Part shown: positions 27,168 to 36,429 of the stretch, piece by piece | How the letters are laid out: every line of letters starts with the position of its first letter | How positions within the stretch are numbered: the stretch's first letter is position 1 | DNA from: CBDFLD01 sp965249005 | Lineage (GTDB): Bacteria > Acidobacteriota > UBA6911 | Direction: 5' to 3' | DNA length: 64,000 nucleotides | NCBI GenBank assembly: GCA_965249005.1 | Contig: CBDFLD010000014.1 | Location: 248,001 to 312,000, forward strand | Position numbers and translations under genes: made by a program | The notes under the pieces: generated by a model | Database searches by the model: none | Told to the model about the DNA's origin: nothing | Seen by the model: the letters and a program-made list of their open reading frames with translations, nothing else

Positions 27168-28469
27168 GTGAGCCTCAAGAACGGGGAGCAAAACCCAACA
27201 GAAGCGTCCGAAGCGTCCGGAGCGACCTTGACCGCCCCGTCCATCTGGAAAGACCCGCTGGTTTGGTTCGTTCTGGCCATCTATTTCCTTAGTACCTCGA
27301 TCATGAATTTCATGCCGGTCACCTTCCCGGTCTTCAGGCGCGTCTTCAACGCCAACTTGGAGCAAATGGGCCGAATTCAGATGTGCTATTACATCAGTGC
27401 GGTGGCCTTTACTTTCGGGGGCGGCTGGTTCATGGGCCGCGTGGGGTATAAACGTGCCATTGCCATTGCGTTGATAGTCATCGCATCGTCCCTGGTTCTG
27501 ATTGGCACCGCTCAATCGTACCTCATCGTAGTCGTGGGCGCTTTTTTCTTCGGGCTGGGCGTTTTGCCACTGGCGGTCACGACCGTGTCGATCATCGGGG
27601 AGCACTTCGGCCCGATTCGGCAACGTCTCTTCTTCATCCACGGGATGGTCGGGTCCGCGGGGAGTGTGGTAGGGCCTGCCGCGCTGGGGTGGTTTCTGGG
27701 TAATGTGGAGCGGCTCGGTCAGAGCTGGAGAACGGGCTACTTCGCTACCGCGACGGTCATTGGCTCGTTCGTTCTTTATCCGCTTTTGCTGCGGTCGAAG
27801 ACCCTGGCCGTAAAGAGCGACGCTGAAGAAGCCAAGCCTGGTGCGGCGGAGGCCTTCAGGTACACCCTCCGGCAACCTGCGATCCACATGCTTTTTCTCC
27901 TGACCACCCTCCACGGACTGACCGAAGCAGGAATGATCTCGTTTGTCGGACAGTTGTACCAGAGAAGGCTCGGTGTGGACGCGGCCCAGGCGGCATATTT
28001 CCTCAGTTCCCATGCCGGCGGATTCCTGGCGGGCCGAGCGCTGCTCAGTGTGATCACGGGGCGTTGGAAGATTCCCGACTTGATCCTACTGTCGGCCTGC
28101 GCGGCAGGCGGAGCCGTGTTCTTCGCAGCGACTATTATGGGGCCCAGCTACCTGTGGGGAATGATCTTCATGTTTGTGGCCGGCATTTTCGTCTCAGGCA
28201 ACGGCCCGTCCATCAATTCTTATCTGGGGATGCGTTTTGAAACCTACGCCAAAACGGCGTACGCGTTCATGGTCGGAATCAGCTACATCGGAGCGGCTCT
28301 AGGCCCGTACCTGGTTGGCTTGCTGGGTTCTCGCTATGGCTTGGAGCGGAGTATGTGGATCGATCCCCTGTTCAGCCTCTGCCTGGCCGCGATTGCCCTG
28401 CTCTGGTTCTCGAAAGACAAGGCAAGGACAGGGAAGATCACCCCTGGTCAACTCGGAGAAGATCCGTGA
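27168..28469 (+). CDS. MFS transporter
   Basis: A 433-residue protein with about twelve hydrophobic segments and a cytoplasmic loop in the middle (KSDAEEAKPG). The GRVGYKRA motif after the second helix is an MFS motif A variant. It is likely a sugar or organic-acid importer for this island. AGGA about 8 nt before GTG 27168 fixes the start. Its stop overlaps the next gene's GTG by 4 nt, so the two are coupled. Confidence 0.88.
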   Translation: MSLKNGEQNPTEASEASGATLTAPSIWKDPLVWFVLAIYFLSTSIMNFMPVTFPVFRRVFNANLEQMGRIQMCYYISAVAFTFGGGWFMGRVGYKRAIAIALIVIASSLVLIGTAQSYLIVVVGAFFFGLGVLPLAVTTVSIIGEHFGPIRQRLFFIHGMVGSAGSVVGPAALGWFLGNVERLGQSWRTGYFATATVIGSFVLYPLLLRSKTLAVKSDAEEAKPGAAEAFRYTLRQPAIHMLFLLTTLHGLTEAGMISFVGQLYQRRLGVDAAQAAYFLSSHAGGFLAGRALLSVITGRWKIPDLILLSACAAGGAVFFAATIMGPSYLWGMIFMFVAGIFVSGNGPSINSYLGMRFETYAKTAYAFMVGISYIGAALGPYLVGLLGSRYGLERSMWIDPLFSLCLAAIALLWFSKDKARTGKITPGQLGEDP

Positions 28470-30092
28470 GCCAGTTGGACTCGACTGGGCTCATCATCGG
28501 CGACGCACCACAGTTTTTCTTCGATGACGGCATCATCGAAGAGGTGCAACACGTCACGCGCCGGCTCCATCGGCCTGCCAGCGTCGACGCCAGTCCCCTC
28601 ATTCAGCGTGACCGGCCCTGGGAACACGTGCCGTATTTTACGGGTATGGACTGCAGCCTCTGGCGGGATCATGAGACGGGTCGGTTCCACTGCACCTACA
28701 CCGATCTCCGTGTGGACCGCGAGCGGCTGGCGCGCGAAGGTGGCACCTTCATCGACTGGGACAACGGCCGGATGCGCATCTGCTATGCGTACTCCGACGA
28801 CGGCTTCAGTTGGGTCAAGCCGCCGCTCGGCCTGGTCCACGAAGGGGGCCACGATACGAACATCATCCTCGGCAGCGAGACCTACGGCAGTGTTTGGGGC
28901 CTCTCGGTATTCGAAGACCCGCTGGAGGAGGATCCTGCCCGCCGCTACAAGGGTTTTCACGTCATGGTGCCGCCCGGATACGCCGTGGCAAACGAACAGC
29001 CGGGTGCGCACGTGCGCTTGGGATATTCGCCTGACGGCGTGCACTGGACGGTGGCGAGCGAGAGGCCGACGGTCGGCCGGGGGGGCACGCGCATCGGCGA
29101 TTCGGCAGTGCCCGCGTTTGACCCGGGCACCGGCACCTATCTAATGTTCACGCGCCATCCCTGGATGGGGTTGCCGCCTCGGACGCGTCCGCTCCACGCC
29201 GCGGAACTGGGGGGGGCATCCAATCTTCGACACGGTTGCCGGCGCGTCCAATCGCCGCGCACGGCGCCGCGTCTTTCTCGCCGAAAGCCGTGACTACTTG
29301 CAATGGAGCGAACCGCGGCTGATCCTGGCGCCGGATCCCGTGCTCGACAACCTGGACGACTCGTTCTACGCCATGAGCGCGATGTGGCTTGGAGGCCAGT
29401 GGATCGGGTTCCTGCAAGTGTTCCACATGGTCGAGAACACGCTCGACGTGCAGCTCGTCCACAGTCGTGACGGACGCACATGGCACCGGCTCTTTCCGGG
29501 GCAGGCCTGGCTGCCGACGGGCCCAGAGGGCTCCTGGAATCAGTTCTATTCGGGCCTGCCGCGCATCCCGGAGGTCGACGGAGACGAGTGGCTCGTCTTC
29601 CATGGTGGCAGCATCTGCCACCATGACTGGTGGCAACACGGCCAGCAAGAGGGGTTGGATGCGCCGGAGGCCTGGGACTGGGACCTGGTCGGCTTCGGCA
29701 TGGGGCTGGCGAAATTGCGGAAGTACGGGTTCGTCTCGCTCGACGCCGATCGGATGCGTGAAGGCATGATCCTTACGCAGCCCTGGGTGGCCCCCGGCGA
29801 TCGGGTGGTCATCAATGCCGCGTGCGGACCGGAGGGTTACGTGAAAGTCGAGGCGATGGACGTGTATGACAACGTGCTCCCAGGACGGGGCCGCGACGAC
29901 TCCGACGTGTTCACGGGCGACGCAATCGAACACACCCTGACGTGGGGAGGAGACCCCACACTCCCGATCGATACAGCGGCCTCGGGAGGCGAGGTGTACA
30001 GCAATCGACTGCCGCACCGGCGGCTGCGTTTCATTTTGCGGGACGCAGCGCTCTACTCGTTTCAGATCATCGAGTCGAACGGCGCCGGATAG
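28466..30092 (+). pseudogene. Beta-propeller glycosidase-like protein, frameshifted in an 8-G run
   Basis: Homologous end to end to the intact protein at 39840-41390 (shared YFFD-type N-terminus, PWE-PYF, VFEDPLE, DNLDDSFY, VFHGG-HHDWW, YSFQII/YSFTF end). The reading frame breaks at 29209-29216, a run of eight G. Removing one G joins CTG GGG GGG to CAT CCA, and the new frame reads HPIFDTVAG, matching HPTFPRDAA of the paralogue. The parts are 28466 to the G run, and the G run to 30092. The family has a five-bladed propeller resembling GH32/43 folds and is common in PVC-type bacteria; no enzymatic function is proven. It may be a sequencing error, a phase-variable tract or a real pseudogene. It is coupled to the MFS gene. 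Confidence 0.8.
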
Positions 30093-30152
30093 GCGGCGGG
30101 CACGGTTGGTCCCGGCAAAAGACACCCGGGTTGCTCAGGGTTACTTCGGACC

Positions 30153-32408
30153 TCAATGGCTCAGTTCGGCTATCTTCGCTTTCAACGCACGGCAGCCGTA
30201 CTCGTTGAGCACCGCAATGGCTCCCAGGTCGGTGCGGGTACGGGCCACGCGTGCATAGGATTCGATTGCTTCAGTGAGGATTTGCAGCGCTTTCTTTGCC
30301 TGCTTCAGACTTTCAGCGCCTTTTTTAGCGGCCTCCGCCTGGGCGGCTCGATGGATCGCTTCGACCGTATTCGCATAGCCGAGCGCAAACTCCAGCCGGC
30401 CTACCCAGAAGTCGGGATACCAGCGCCCCTCCGGGTTTGACTTGGCGGCTGCCCGGCGGGCCGCGTCCAACGCTTGCCCATAGTCTCGTTGCACGCTAAC
30501 CAGGTAGGCCGGAATCGGCTGCGGTCGCCAGAATTTCATCAGCATTCCCGGCACGTAGAAGGCGAAGGGGACATCGAGACGCTCCTTCCAGACCTCACCC
30601 TCACGCACGGGACCGTCGTCCCTCCCGGTTGCCAGACGAAGGGTAGCCGATTCCACGAGACGGAGTGCTGCCACCATGTCCTGCACGGAGCCCTCCCCGC
30701 AAACCGCTCGGACCTGGTCGCGCGTCACAGCATCCGGGGTCGCCTCCCGGTCCCAACCCGCGCGGGACAGGTACGCCAGGACGGCGTCATGGTCCCCTGG
30801 AAAGCGCTCGCGGGCCACAAACCCGGTCCATCCATGGCGATGGAGCTCCTGAATCATCTTGTGCAGGATCGTGGGCCGGAGTTGAGGGACGAGGCCAACC
30901 ACATCATCGTCGAGCGTTATATGCATGAAGCCCGGCACTTTTTCCGTGTTGAGGGTCGAGAGGAGCTCCGCACGCGCCAGGAAGTGTTCGGTCTGGTTTT
31001 CCGGGTGAATCCCGACTTCGGATCCGCTCGGGAGAATCCGGTCCAAGATCGGGAACAGCTCCTCGGCAGGTTCCCCGTATACAAACTTGATCTCCGGGCG
31101 CAAGGTGCCCTTTAGAATCTCAGGATCATTCAGCAGGCGATCGTAAAAATAGAGAGAGGTGAGATCCCCTTTGACCTGCTCCACGCCGAGTTTTCCAGGC
31201 CAGCGGCCAGATCCCTTGCGCCGCCCGGCTGCGGCCACTATATCCGACAGGGAGAGTACTTCGCTGACTCCGTATTTGGCGTCGAGCATTTGCCAGGCGC
31301 GTTCATACTCGGCCAGCCACTGTTTTTCTTCCGGCATGTTCACGCCCAGGCGATCCGCTTCCGGATAGGTGTTGACCGTCGCGCGCAGGATGGCGGCCGA
31401 CATTTCAAATATGACTGGATCGTCCACGGGCGTGTTATCACTGGGCCGGACCGCGAGTTGAAATGATTTTGCCGCTCCTTTCAAGAGCGGCGCAAATTCC
31501 GGTGGAAAATCGTTCGTGGGAGCCGTGACATCGCACTCCATTCCCCGACGGTGCGCATACTCGATGATGTTGTGCGCCTGGCGCTCACCGGCGGCCATCA
31601 ACTCCTCATAACTGCCTCCCAGCGGCAGATCCGGATTCCAGAACTCGTCGGCATCCTCGAACAATTCCCGCCCGATCATGTCGGGGGTAATCGGATAGTG
31701 ATGGTCGTACCAAAGCGAGGCAGAACTGCGCTTTATCCCCTTGTGCTCCCAGTGCAGGTAGGGTTGGTACATGTAAGTGGATACGTGCAAGCGATTGAAT
31801 TTTAGCTTGGCGAGCTGGTCGATCAGAACACGGAAGTCCGCCATGCCCCACGATTCCCCACTCGGGGCAAAGTCCTGCAGACTCGGGTGTGCCCGGATGC
31901 GGAAGATCGGTTCCGCTACCACATCCAGACTCGGCACCTGGAAGTCACTCCTGTCCCTCGGTAAAACGTCCCGGTCTATCAGGTACCGCACCCCCCATCG
32001 CTCCGCCAGCTCATACACGGCCCACAGCGTCGCCCGCGGGCTGCCCCCGGCTACAATCAATGCGGGGCGACCCTCGAGTTCCGTCCGCCTCAGCACGATT
32101 CCCTGATCGCTCAGCTTCGGAAACGCCTTGCGCGCTGTCGCTTGTTTCACCGTCGCGTTGGTCTTTGGACTGCCGATCAGAAACACCGCCTCGGAGGACC
32201 CCGAGGGGCGTCGCGCCGGGTGGGTCTGGATTCCGTAAAGCTTTGCCAGGTAGTCACACAGCTCGCGCGCCGCAAACCGCTCCAGATCCGGCGCCGCACT
32301 GCCCACTACAACGTCCACGTGAGCGCGCTCCTTCGCAAACGCCCATACGGGCAGAATCCAGAGCAAAAACATCGCGGCCACACGCACACGGCACGATCGA
32401 ACGTTCAT
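30153..32408 (-). CDS. Exported alpha-glucuronidase-like glycoside hydrolase
   Basis: A 751-residue protein with a signal peptide (residues ~1-25, CRVRVAAMFLLWILPVWAFA). It then has a GH67/GH20-type N-terminal domain (ARELCDYLAKLYG, LIVAGGSPRATLWAVYELAERWGVRY split here as short motifs) and a TIM-barrel-like central region (LAKLKFNRLHVSTYMY, WEHKG, GRELFEDADEFW). The C-terminus is helical and rich in Ala/Lys. I infer removal of uronic acid groups from polysaccharide in the periplasm; the exact GH family is not certain. AGGGAG precedes the ATG at 32408. It is divergent from the class III aminotransferase gene at 32640. Confidence 0.65.
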   Translation of the reverse strand: MNVRSCRVRVAAMFLLWILPVWAFAKERAHVDVVVGSAAPDLERFAARELCDYLAKLYGIQTHPARRPSGSSEAVFLIGSPKTNATVKQATARKAFPKLSDQGIVLRRTELEGRPALIVAGGSPRATLWAVYELAERWGVRYLIDRDVLPRDRSDFQVPSLDVVAEPIFRIRAHPSLQDFAPSGESWGMADFRVLIDQLAKLKFNRLHVSTYMYQPYLHWEHKGIKRSSASLWYDHHYPITPDMIGRELFEDADEFWNPDLPLGGSYEELMAAGERQAHNIIEYAHRRGMECDVTAPTNDFPPEFAPLLKGAAKSFQLAVRPSDNTPVDDPVIFEMSAAILRATVNTYPEADRLGVNMPEEKQWLAEYERAWQMLDAKYGVSEVLSLSDIVAAAGRRKGSGRWPGKLGVEQVKGDLTSLYFYDRLLNDPEILKGTLRPEIKFVYGEPAEELFPILDRILPSGSEVGIHPENQTEHFLARAELLSTLNTEKVPGFMHITLDDDVVGLVPQLRPTILHKMIQELHRHGWTGFVARERFPGDHDAVLAYLSRAGWDREATPDAVTRDQVRAVCGEGSVQDMVAALRLVESATLRLATGRDDGPVREGEVWKERLDVPFAFYVPGMLMKFWRPQPIPAYLVSVQRDYGQALDAARRAAAKSNPEGRWYPDFWVGRLEFALGYANTVEAIHRAAQAEAAKKGAESLKQAKKALQILTEAIESYARVARTRTDLGAIAVLNEYGCRALKAKIAELSH

Positions 32409-32501
32409 GGGGTTTCTCCCTAAACCTTGTCTGACGCACAGACCACCACCTCGCGAGTGGTGATCCCTACTCGAGAACATTTTTTAGCCGGGTCCACGAG
32501 T

Positions 32502-32518
32502 ATCATTCACACAATGAT
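32502..32518. promoter_or_regulatory. Candidate operator ATCATT-N5-AATGAT
   Basis: A perfect 6-bp inverted repeat with a CACAC centre in the 231-nt region between the divergent GH gene (32408) and aminotransferase gene (32640). The position fits a repressor site for one or both; no regulator gene is adjacent. Confidence 0.35.
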
Positions 32519-32639
32519 GCAAAATCAAGGCAAAGGTGGGATTTATGATTCGGGCTAAGGCTGCTGTTCGGTTTTGCCTTTACTCGACAGTGTCAGTAGC
32601 ATTCTAATTGTCACCTGGCAAACAGAGAAGGTGAGGAAC

Positions 32640-33995
32640 ATGACGAATGCTTCTGCTGGCGTTGCAAGTCCGAACACGATTTTCCACAGGATCAAAAAGG
32701 AACGCTGGCCCGTGATCTCACACGGGAAAGGTGTTTACCTCTACGATACCGACGGCAACCGCTACCTGGACGCCTGCGCCGGCGTCCACGTCGTCAGCAT
32801 CGGCCACGGAGTCGCGGAGGTCGCGGAGGCGATGTACGAACAGGCCGGCAAGGTCAGCTTCGCCTACGGGAAGTTCCTGTCGGAGCCTCAAATCGAGCTG
32901 GCCGAAAAGATCGCTTCGATGACGCCGGAGGGGCTGTCGCGCGTGTTCTTCGTCTCCGGCGGGTCCGAGGCGACCGAATCGGCGCTAAAGATGGCGCGCA
33001 AGTACCACGTCGAGACCGGAAACCCGAAAAAGCAGAAGGTCATCACGCGCTGGCAGAGCTGGCATGGCAACACCATCGGCGCTCTGTCGATGTCCGGACG
33101 CAGCCCGTGGAGGGCCGACTACGTTCCTTACCTTCTTGATTTCCCGCACATCTCCCCATGCTACCCGTATCGCTGCGCCTATTGCCGGGACGAGGGTACC
33201 TGCCAGCTGTCCTGCGCCGAAGAGCTCGAGCGCGTGATCCAGCAGGAGGGCAGCGAATACGTCTCGGCCTTCATCGCCGAGCCCATTCTGGGAACCTCCG
33301 TGTGCGGTGTGACGCCGCCACCCGACTATTTTCCCATGATCCGGGACATCTGTGACCGACACAACGTTCTCATGATCGTCGATGAGGTCGTGACCGGGTT
33401 CGGCCGCACGGGCCTCGATTTTGGCATCCAGCACTGGGACGTGGTGCCGGACATCTTGTGCACGGGCAAGGGACTCAGCAGCGGCTACACGCCAATCGCG
33501 GCCACCGTCGCGCATGAGAGAATCTACGACGCCATCTACGCCACGGCACCGGCCTTCGTGCACGGGCACACATTTGGCGGCAATCCGCTCAGCTGTGCCA
33601 CGGCGCTGGCGGTCCAAAACTACGTGGACAAGCACGATCTGGTGAAGCGATGCGCGGAGATGGGGGACCTGATGCTGGAGAGGCTGCTGCCGCTCGAGGA
33701 GCTGCCGATCGTCGCGGAAGTACGCGGCAAGGGTTTGCTCATCGGCGTCGAGTTCGTCGCCGACAAGAGCACACGCATGCCGTTCGAACCGTCGCGGGGG
33801 GTTACCGCCAGGCTTGTGGAAAGCGTATTCGAGAAAGGTGTCGCTATCATGCCGGGTGCCCCCGGATTGATCGACGGCGTCGGCGGAGACCACATTGCGA
33901 TCAGCCCACCCTACACGATAACACCCGAGGAAGCGGACATCACGGTCGACGCCATCACGACGTCCGTGCATGCGCTGGCCAATGAGTTGGGTTGA
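32640..33995 (+). CDS. Class III PLP-dependent aminotransferase (second copy)
   Basis: A 451-residue fold-type I transaminase with SGGSEATESALKMAR, DEVVTGFGRTG and the PLP lysine in CTGKGLSSGYTP. A Cys-rich stretch CYPYRCAYCRDEGTCQLSC (about 175-195) is an uncommon insertion that could bind a metal; Cys insertions of this kind occur in a subgroup of these enzymes. GAGG lies close to the ATG at 32640. The RraA gene follows 39 nt later and may share its transcript. It is only distantly similar to the copy at 24627-25970. Confidence 0.9.
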   Translation: MTNASAGVASPNTIFHRIKKERWPVISHGKGVYLYDTDGNRYLDACAGVHVVSIGHGVAEVAEAMYEQAGKVSFAYGKFLSEPQIELAEKIASMTPEGLSRVFFVSGGSEATESALKMARKYHVETGNPKKQKVITRWQSWHGNTIGALSMSGRSPWRADYVPYLLDFPHISPCYPYRCAYCRDEGTCQLSCAEELERVIQQEGSEYVSAFIAEPILGTSVCGVTPPPDYFPMIRDICDRHNVLMIVDEVVTGFGRTGLDFGIQHWDVVPDILCTGKGLSSGYTPIAATVAHERIYDAIYATAPAFVHGHTFGGNPLSCATALAVQNYVDKHDLVKRCAEMGDLMLERLLPLEELPIVAEVRGKGLLIGVEFVADKSTRMPFEPSRGVTARLVESVFEKGVAIMPGAPGLIDGVGGDHIAISPPYTITPEEADITVDAITTSVHALANELG

Positions 33996-34034
33996 GAGGG
34001 AACGCTTCAGAAAACCCTTCATGGAGGAGTTCGG

Positions 34035-34760
34035 ATGTCCATCAACCAAGACACGCTCGACAATCTGAAGCGTTTCGACACCCCGACCATTTCCAACGTG
34101 ATCGAACTGTTCGATGTGCGCCCTCGAAATGATGGCTACATGGACGGTCGCATCCAGAGCAACTTCCATGAGTTTCCACCCATGGTCGGTTTCGCCGCGA
34201 CGGTACAGTATGGCTCGGATGCACCGGGTTCGGCTGACGTGTATCAGGCATTTCAGGACTTACTGGAGGGCTTCTCGTCGCTACCCGGACCTGCTGTCCC
34301 GGTGATCAGGGATGTCGATGATCCGCCGGTAGCCGCCGTCTTTGGCGAAGTGATGTGCTCTTCATTTCAAGCATTCGGCTCAACCGGCCTGGTGACCAAC
34401 GGCGCGGGCCGAGATTTGGAGCAGGTAAGGGGCCTGGGTTATCCCGTCTTCACCGGTTCGACAATCTGCTCGCACGGATACGGTCACTTGATGCAGCTCG
34501 GCATACCGGTACGCGTTGGGGGACTCATGGTTTACCAAGGCGATCTGCTCCATGGGGACGCAAACGGGGTAACGAACATCCCGATCGATGTAGCGACCGA
34601 AGTGGCAGAGGTGGCGGATGAATATGTCGCTGCCGAAGAGATCATAATTGGTTACATGAAGACCGATGGTGCCAAGTCGTTGGACAAGCTAGCCGAATTG
34701 AATGCGGCTGTGGGTGAAGAGATGGGTAAACTACGCCGCCGCGTGTCGCGGAAATCCTGA
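34035..34760 (+). CDS. RraA family protein (HMG/CHA aldolase-like)
   Basis: A 241-residue RraA-fold protein with the conserved GAGRD motif (TNGAGRDLEQVRG) and the metal-binding Asp in LLHGDANGV. Family members are either RNase E regulators or divalent-metal class II aldolases acting on 4-hydroxy-4-methyl-2-oxoglutarate or related oxo-acids. The catabolic setting (aminotransferase, HpaI aldolase, hydroxyacid dehydrogenases) favours an aldolase or decarboxylase. GGAGG 6 nt upstream supports the start. Confidence 0.85.
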   Translation: MSINQDTLDNLKRFDTPTISNVIELFDVRPRNDGYMDGRIQSNFHEFPPMVGFAATVQYGSDAPGSADVYQAFQDLLEGFSSLPGPAVPVIRDVDDPPVAAVFGEVMCSSFQAFGSTGLVTNGAGRDLEQVRGLGYPVFTGSTICSHGYGHLMQLGIPVRVGGLMVYQGDLLHGDANGVTNIPIDVATEVAEVADEYVAAEEIIIGYMKTDGAKSLDKLAELNAAVGEEMGKLRRRVSRKS

Positions 34761-34800
34761 AGTCGATTGTCATAGAAAAGCAAACAGCCCCCCCCGCTGG

Positions 34801-36390
34801 TCATTGCGGCGGTTCGAAGGAGTATCCGTAAAGAAACGCACGTTTCAGATAAAAGCGTGCTTTCCGTGCGGCTTCAGGAGCCACGCGGCCGCCCTTCCAG
34901 ATCACGCGAAGTTTCGCATGATCTCCTTTCAGAGGCGCGCAGTCCTCGCGCGTGAACCCAGCCAGCGCCTTGTCCGATTCGTCGAGCAGTTCAATCTGTA
35001 GTACTCCCTCGTCGACGCCCGGCCGGGCTGACTTCTTGGGAGGGCGTGTCCTGAGATTCACGCTCATACCGTTTCCTCCGAGAGGCTGCGCATGAGTCGT
35101 GGCCACCCCGATCGTGGGACCACCGGCGGTCGACGCCAGCGCGTAAAGACGATCCAGGCGCCAGGACGAGCGGCACAAGGCGGCCGTGAAGGGGAGAAAA
35201 TGGGCTCCGTGATCGATCACCGTCTCCAGATAATTTACAACGACGGACGGCGCCCGAGTATCAGAGATCTGCCGATGCAGGCTCTCGGTAGCCCCATAGT
35301 AGACATGCAGTTTTTCGTCCTCGGCAATCAGGTACTGACTCTGCCACATCTGGCCCCCGCCGTAATCACCCAGCGATCCATTGTCCAGGCAGGCTCGCCG
35401 ATCGGGAAACCACCACCGGCTGGCGTCGCGGGACACGGCCATTCTGAGATTCGACGTCTGCGTGATCGGGTGGTACATGGATACCATTGCGATGTAGCCG
35501 CCCGGAACTTTCAGGGGAATGCATTCCTGGTACTGCGTGTCGCGGTGGTCGCGCTCGTCGCAGGTCAGGATCATCTGTTCATCTTTGGTCCATTTCTGTC
35601 CGTCCACGCTGGTGGCGCGGTAAACCGTGCGGCGATAACAGTCCTCGTACATCGGCCTGTGATCCGTCGGTTGCACCTCGCCCACTTCACGATAATAGGC
35701 AACGTACTTTGTCTCAGGGTGTGACTCCCTCGGCGCGACCGCGAACGGCGTCAGCGGTCCGCCGACTCGATAAAAGAAACAGATATCGAATCCGGTGGGT
35801 TCCGGCATGCGTCCGCCTTCGCGGTGCCACGATCGACCGTCACGCGATCGATAGAGATAGTATCCGTTTCCCTCCGGGGTCGTCGGCCAATCCGGCAGCC
35901 AGCTTTCTCGCAGGACGCGCATTTCATAAGGAAATGCCTCGTTCTCGGGATCGATCAGTATAGAGGCATAGCCGCTCGTTCCCTCGTCGATATCAAAGAT
36001 CAGGTTCGTGGTCGGGTGGTCTTCGAACGACACATTGCTGAGCTGTGGTCTGCTCCAGTGAACTCCGTCGTCGCTTTCGAAAAGGCTGATGCGGCGGTAC
36101 GCGTGGTTCTCGGAAGCCCACGGCTTACCTCGATTTTCGGGCTGTTTTTCCGGGAACTCCTCTGCCGGCGTGCACTCCAGATACGCCTTCCAGCGCCCGT
36201 CCAGCGGATCCTTGAAGACGGAGCTATGGTCGCCCACCCCGCCTCGGTCCCACGGCATGTCGCCCTCGATCAAGGGATTGTTCGGGTCCGGATTCCCGAG
36301 CTCCACCCGCCAGGCGCAGAGGTGTAGCTCGCTGAAGTCGTCTGGCATCAGCAACGGCATCCGGGATGCAATGGTGATAGTTTCGGACAT
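34801..36390 (-). CDS. Beta-propeller glycosidase-like protein
   Basis: A 529-residue protein without a signal peptide, built from repeated blades with short motifs of the type SSVFKDPLDGRWKAY, ESDDGVHW, SRDGRSWH, SVDGQKW and SRDASRWW. These Asp/Trp repeats are typical of sialidase/GH32/GH43-like propellers. It is a more distant relative of the proteins at 28466-30092 and 39840-41390. Substrate and activity are unknown. AAGGAGAG about 6 nt before the ATG at 36390 supports this start over TTG 36393. The sialate O-acetylesterase gene lies 39 nt upstream-in-window on the opposite flank and on the same strand. Confidence 0.6.
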   Translation of the reverse strand: MSETITIASRMPLLMPDDFSELHLCAWRVELGNPDPNNPLIEGDMPWDRGGVGDHSSVFKDPLDGRWKAYLECTPAEEFPEKQPENRGKPWASENHAYRRISLFESDDGVHWSRPQLSNVSFEDHPTTNLIFDIDEGTSGYASILIDPENEAFPYEMRVLRESWLPDWPTTPEGNGYYLYRSRDGRSWHREGGRMPEPTGFDICFFYRVGGPLTPFAVAPRESHPETKYVAYYREVGEVQPTDHRPMYEDCYRRTVYRATSVDGQKWTKDEQMILTCDERDHRDTQYQECIPLKVPGGYIAMVSMYHPITQTSNLRMAVSRDASRWWFPDRRACLDNGSLGDYGGGQMWQSQYLIAEDEKLHVYYGATESLHRQISDTRAPSVVVNYLETVIDHGAHFLPFTAALCRSSWRLDRLYALASTAGGPTIGVATTHAQPLGGNGMSVNLRTRPPKKSARPGVDEGVLQIELLDESDKALAGFTREDCAPLKGDHAKLRVIWKGGRVAPEAARKARFYLKRAFLYGYSFEPPQ

Positions 36391-36429
36391 CAAGTTCTCT
36401 CCTTACTCATAGCTCGAGCAACCCTAGTA

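Noticed and set aside
32985..34169. A 394-codon frame antisense to the aminotransferase and RraA genes
   Set aside because: It spans two real genes and their gap, with no SD and no family match.
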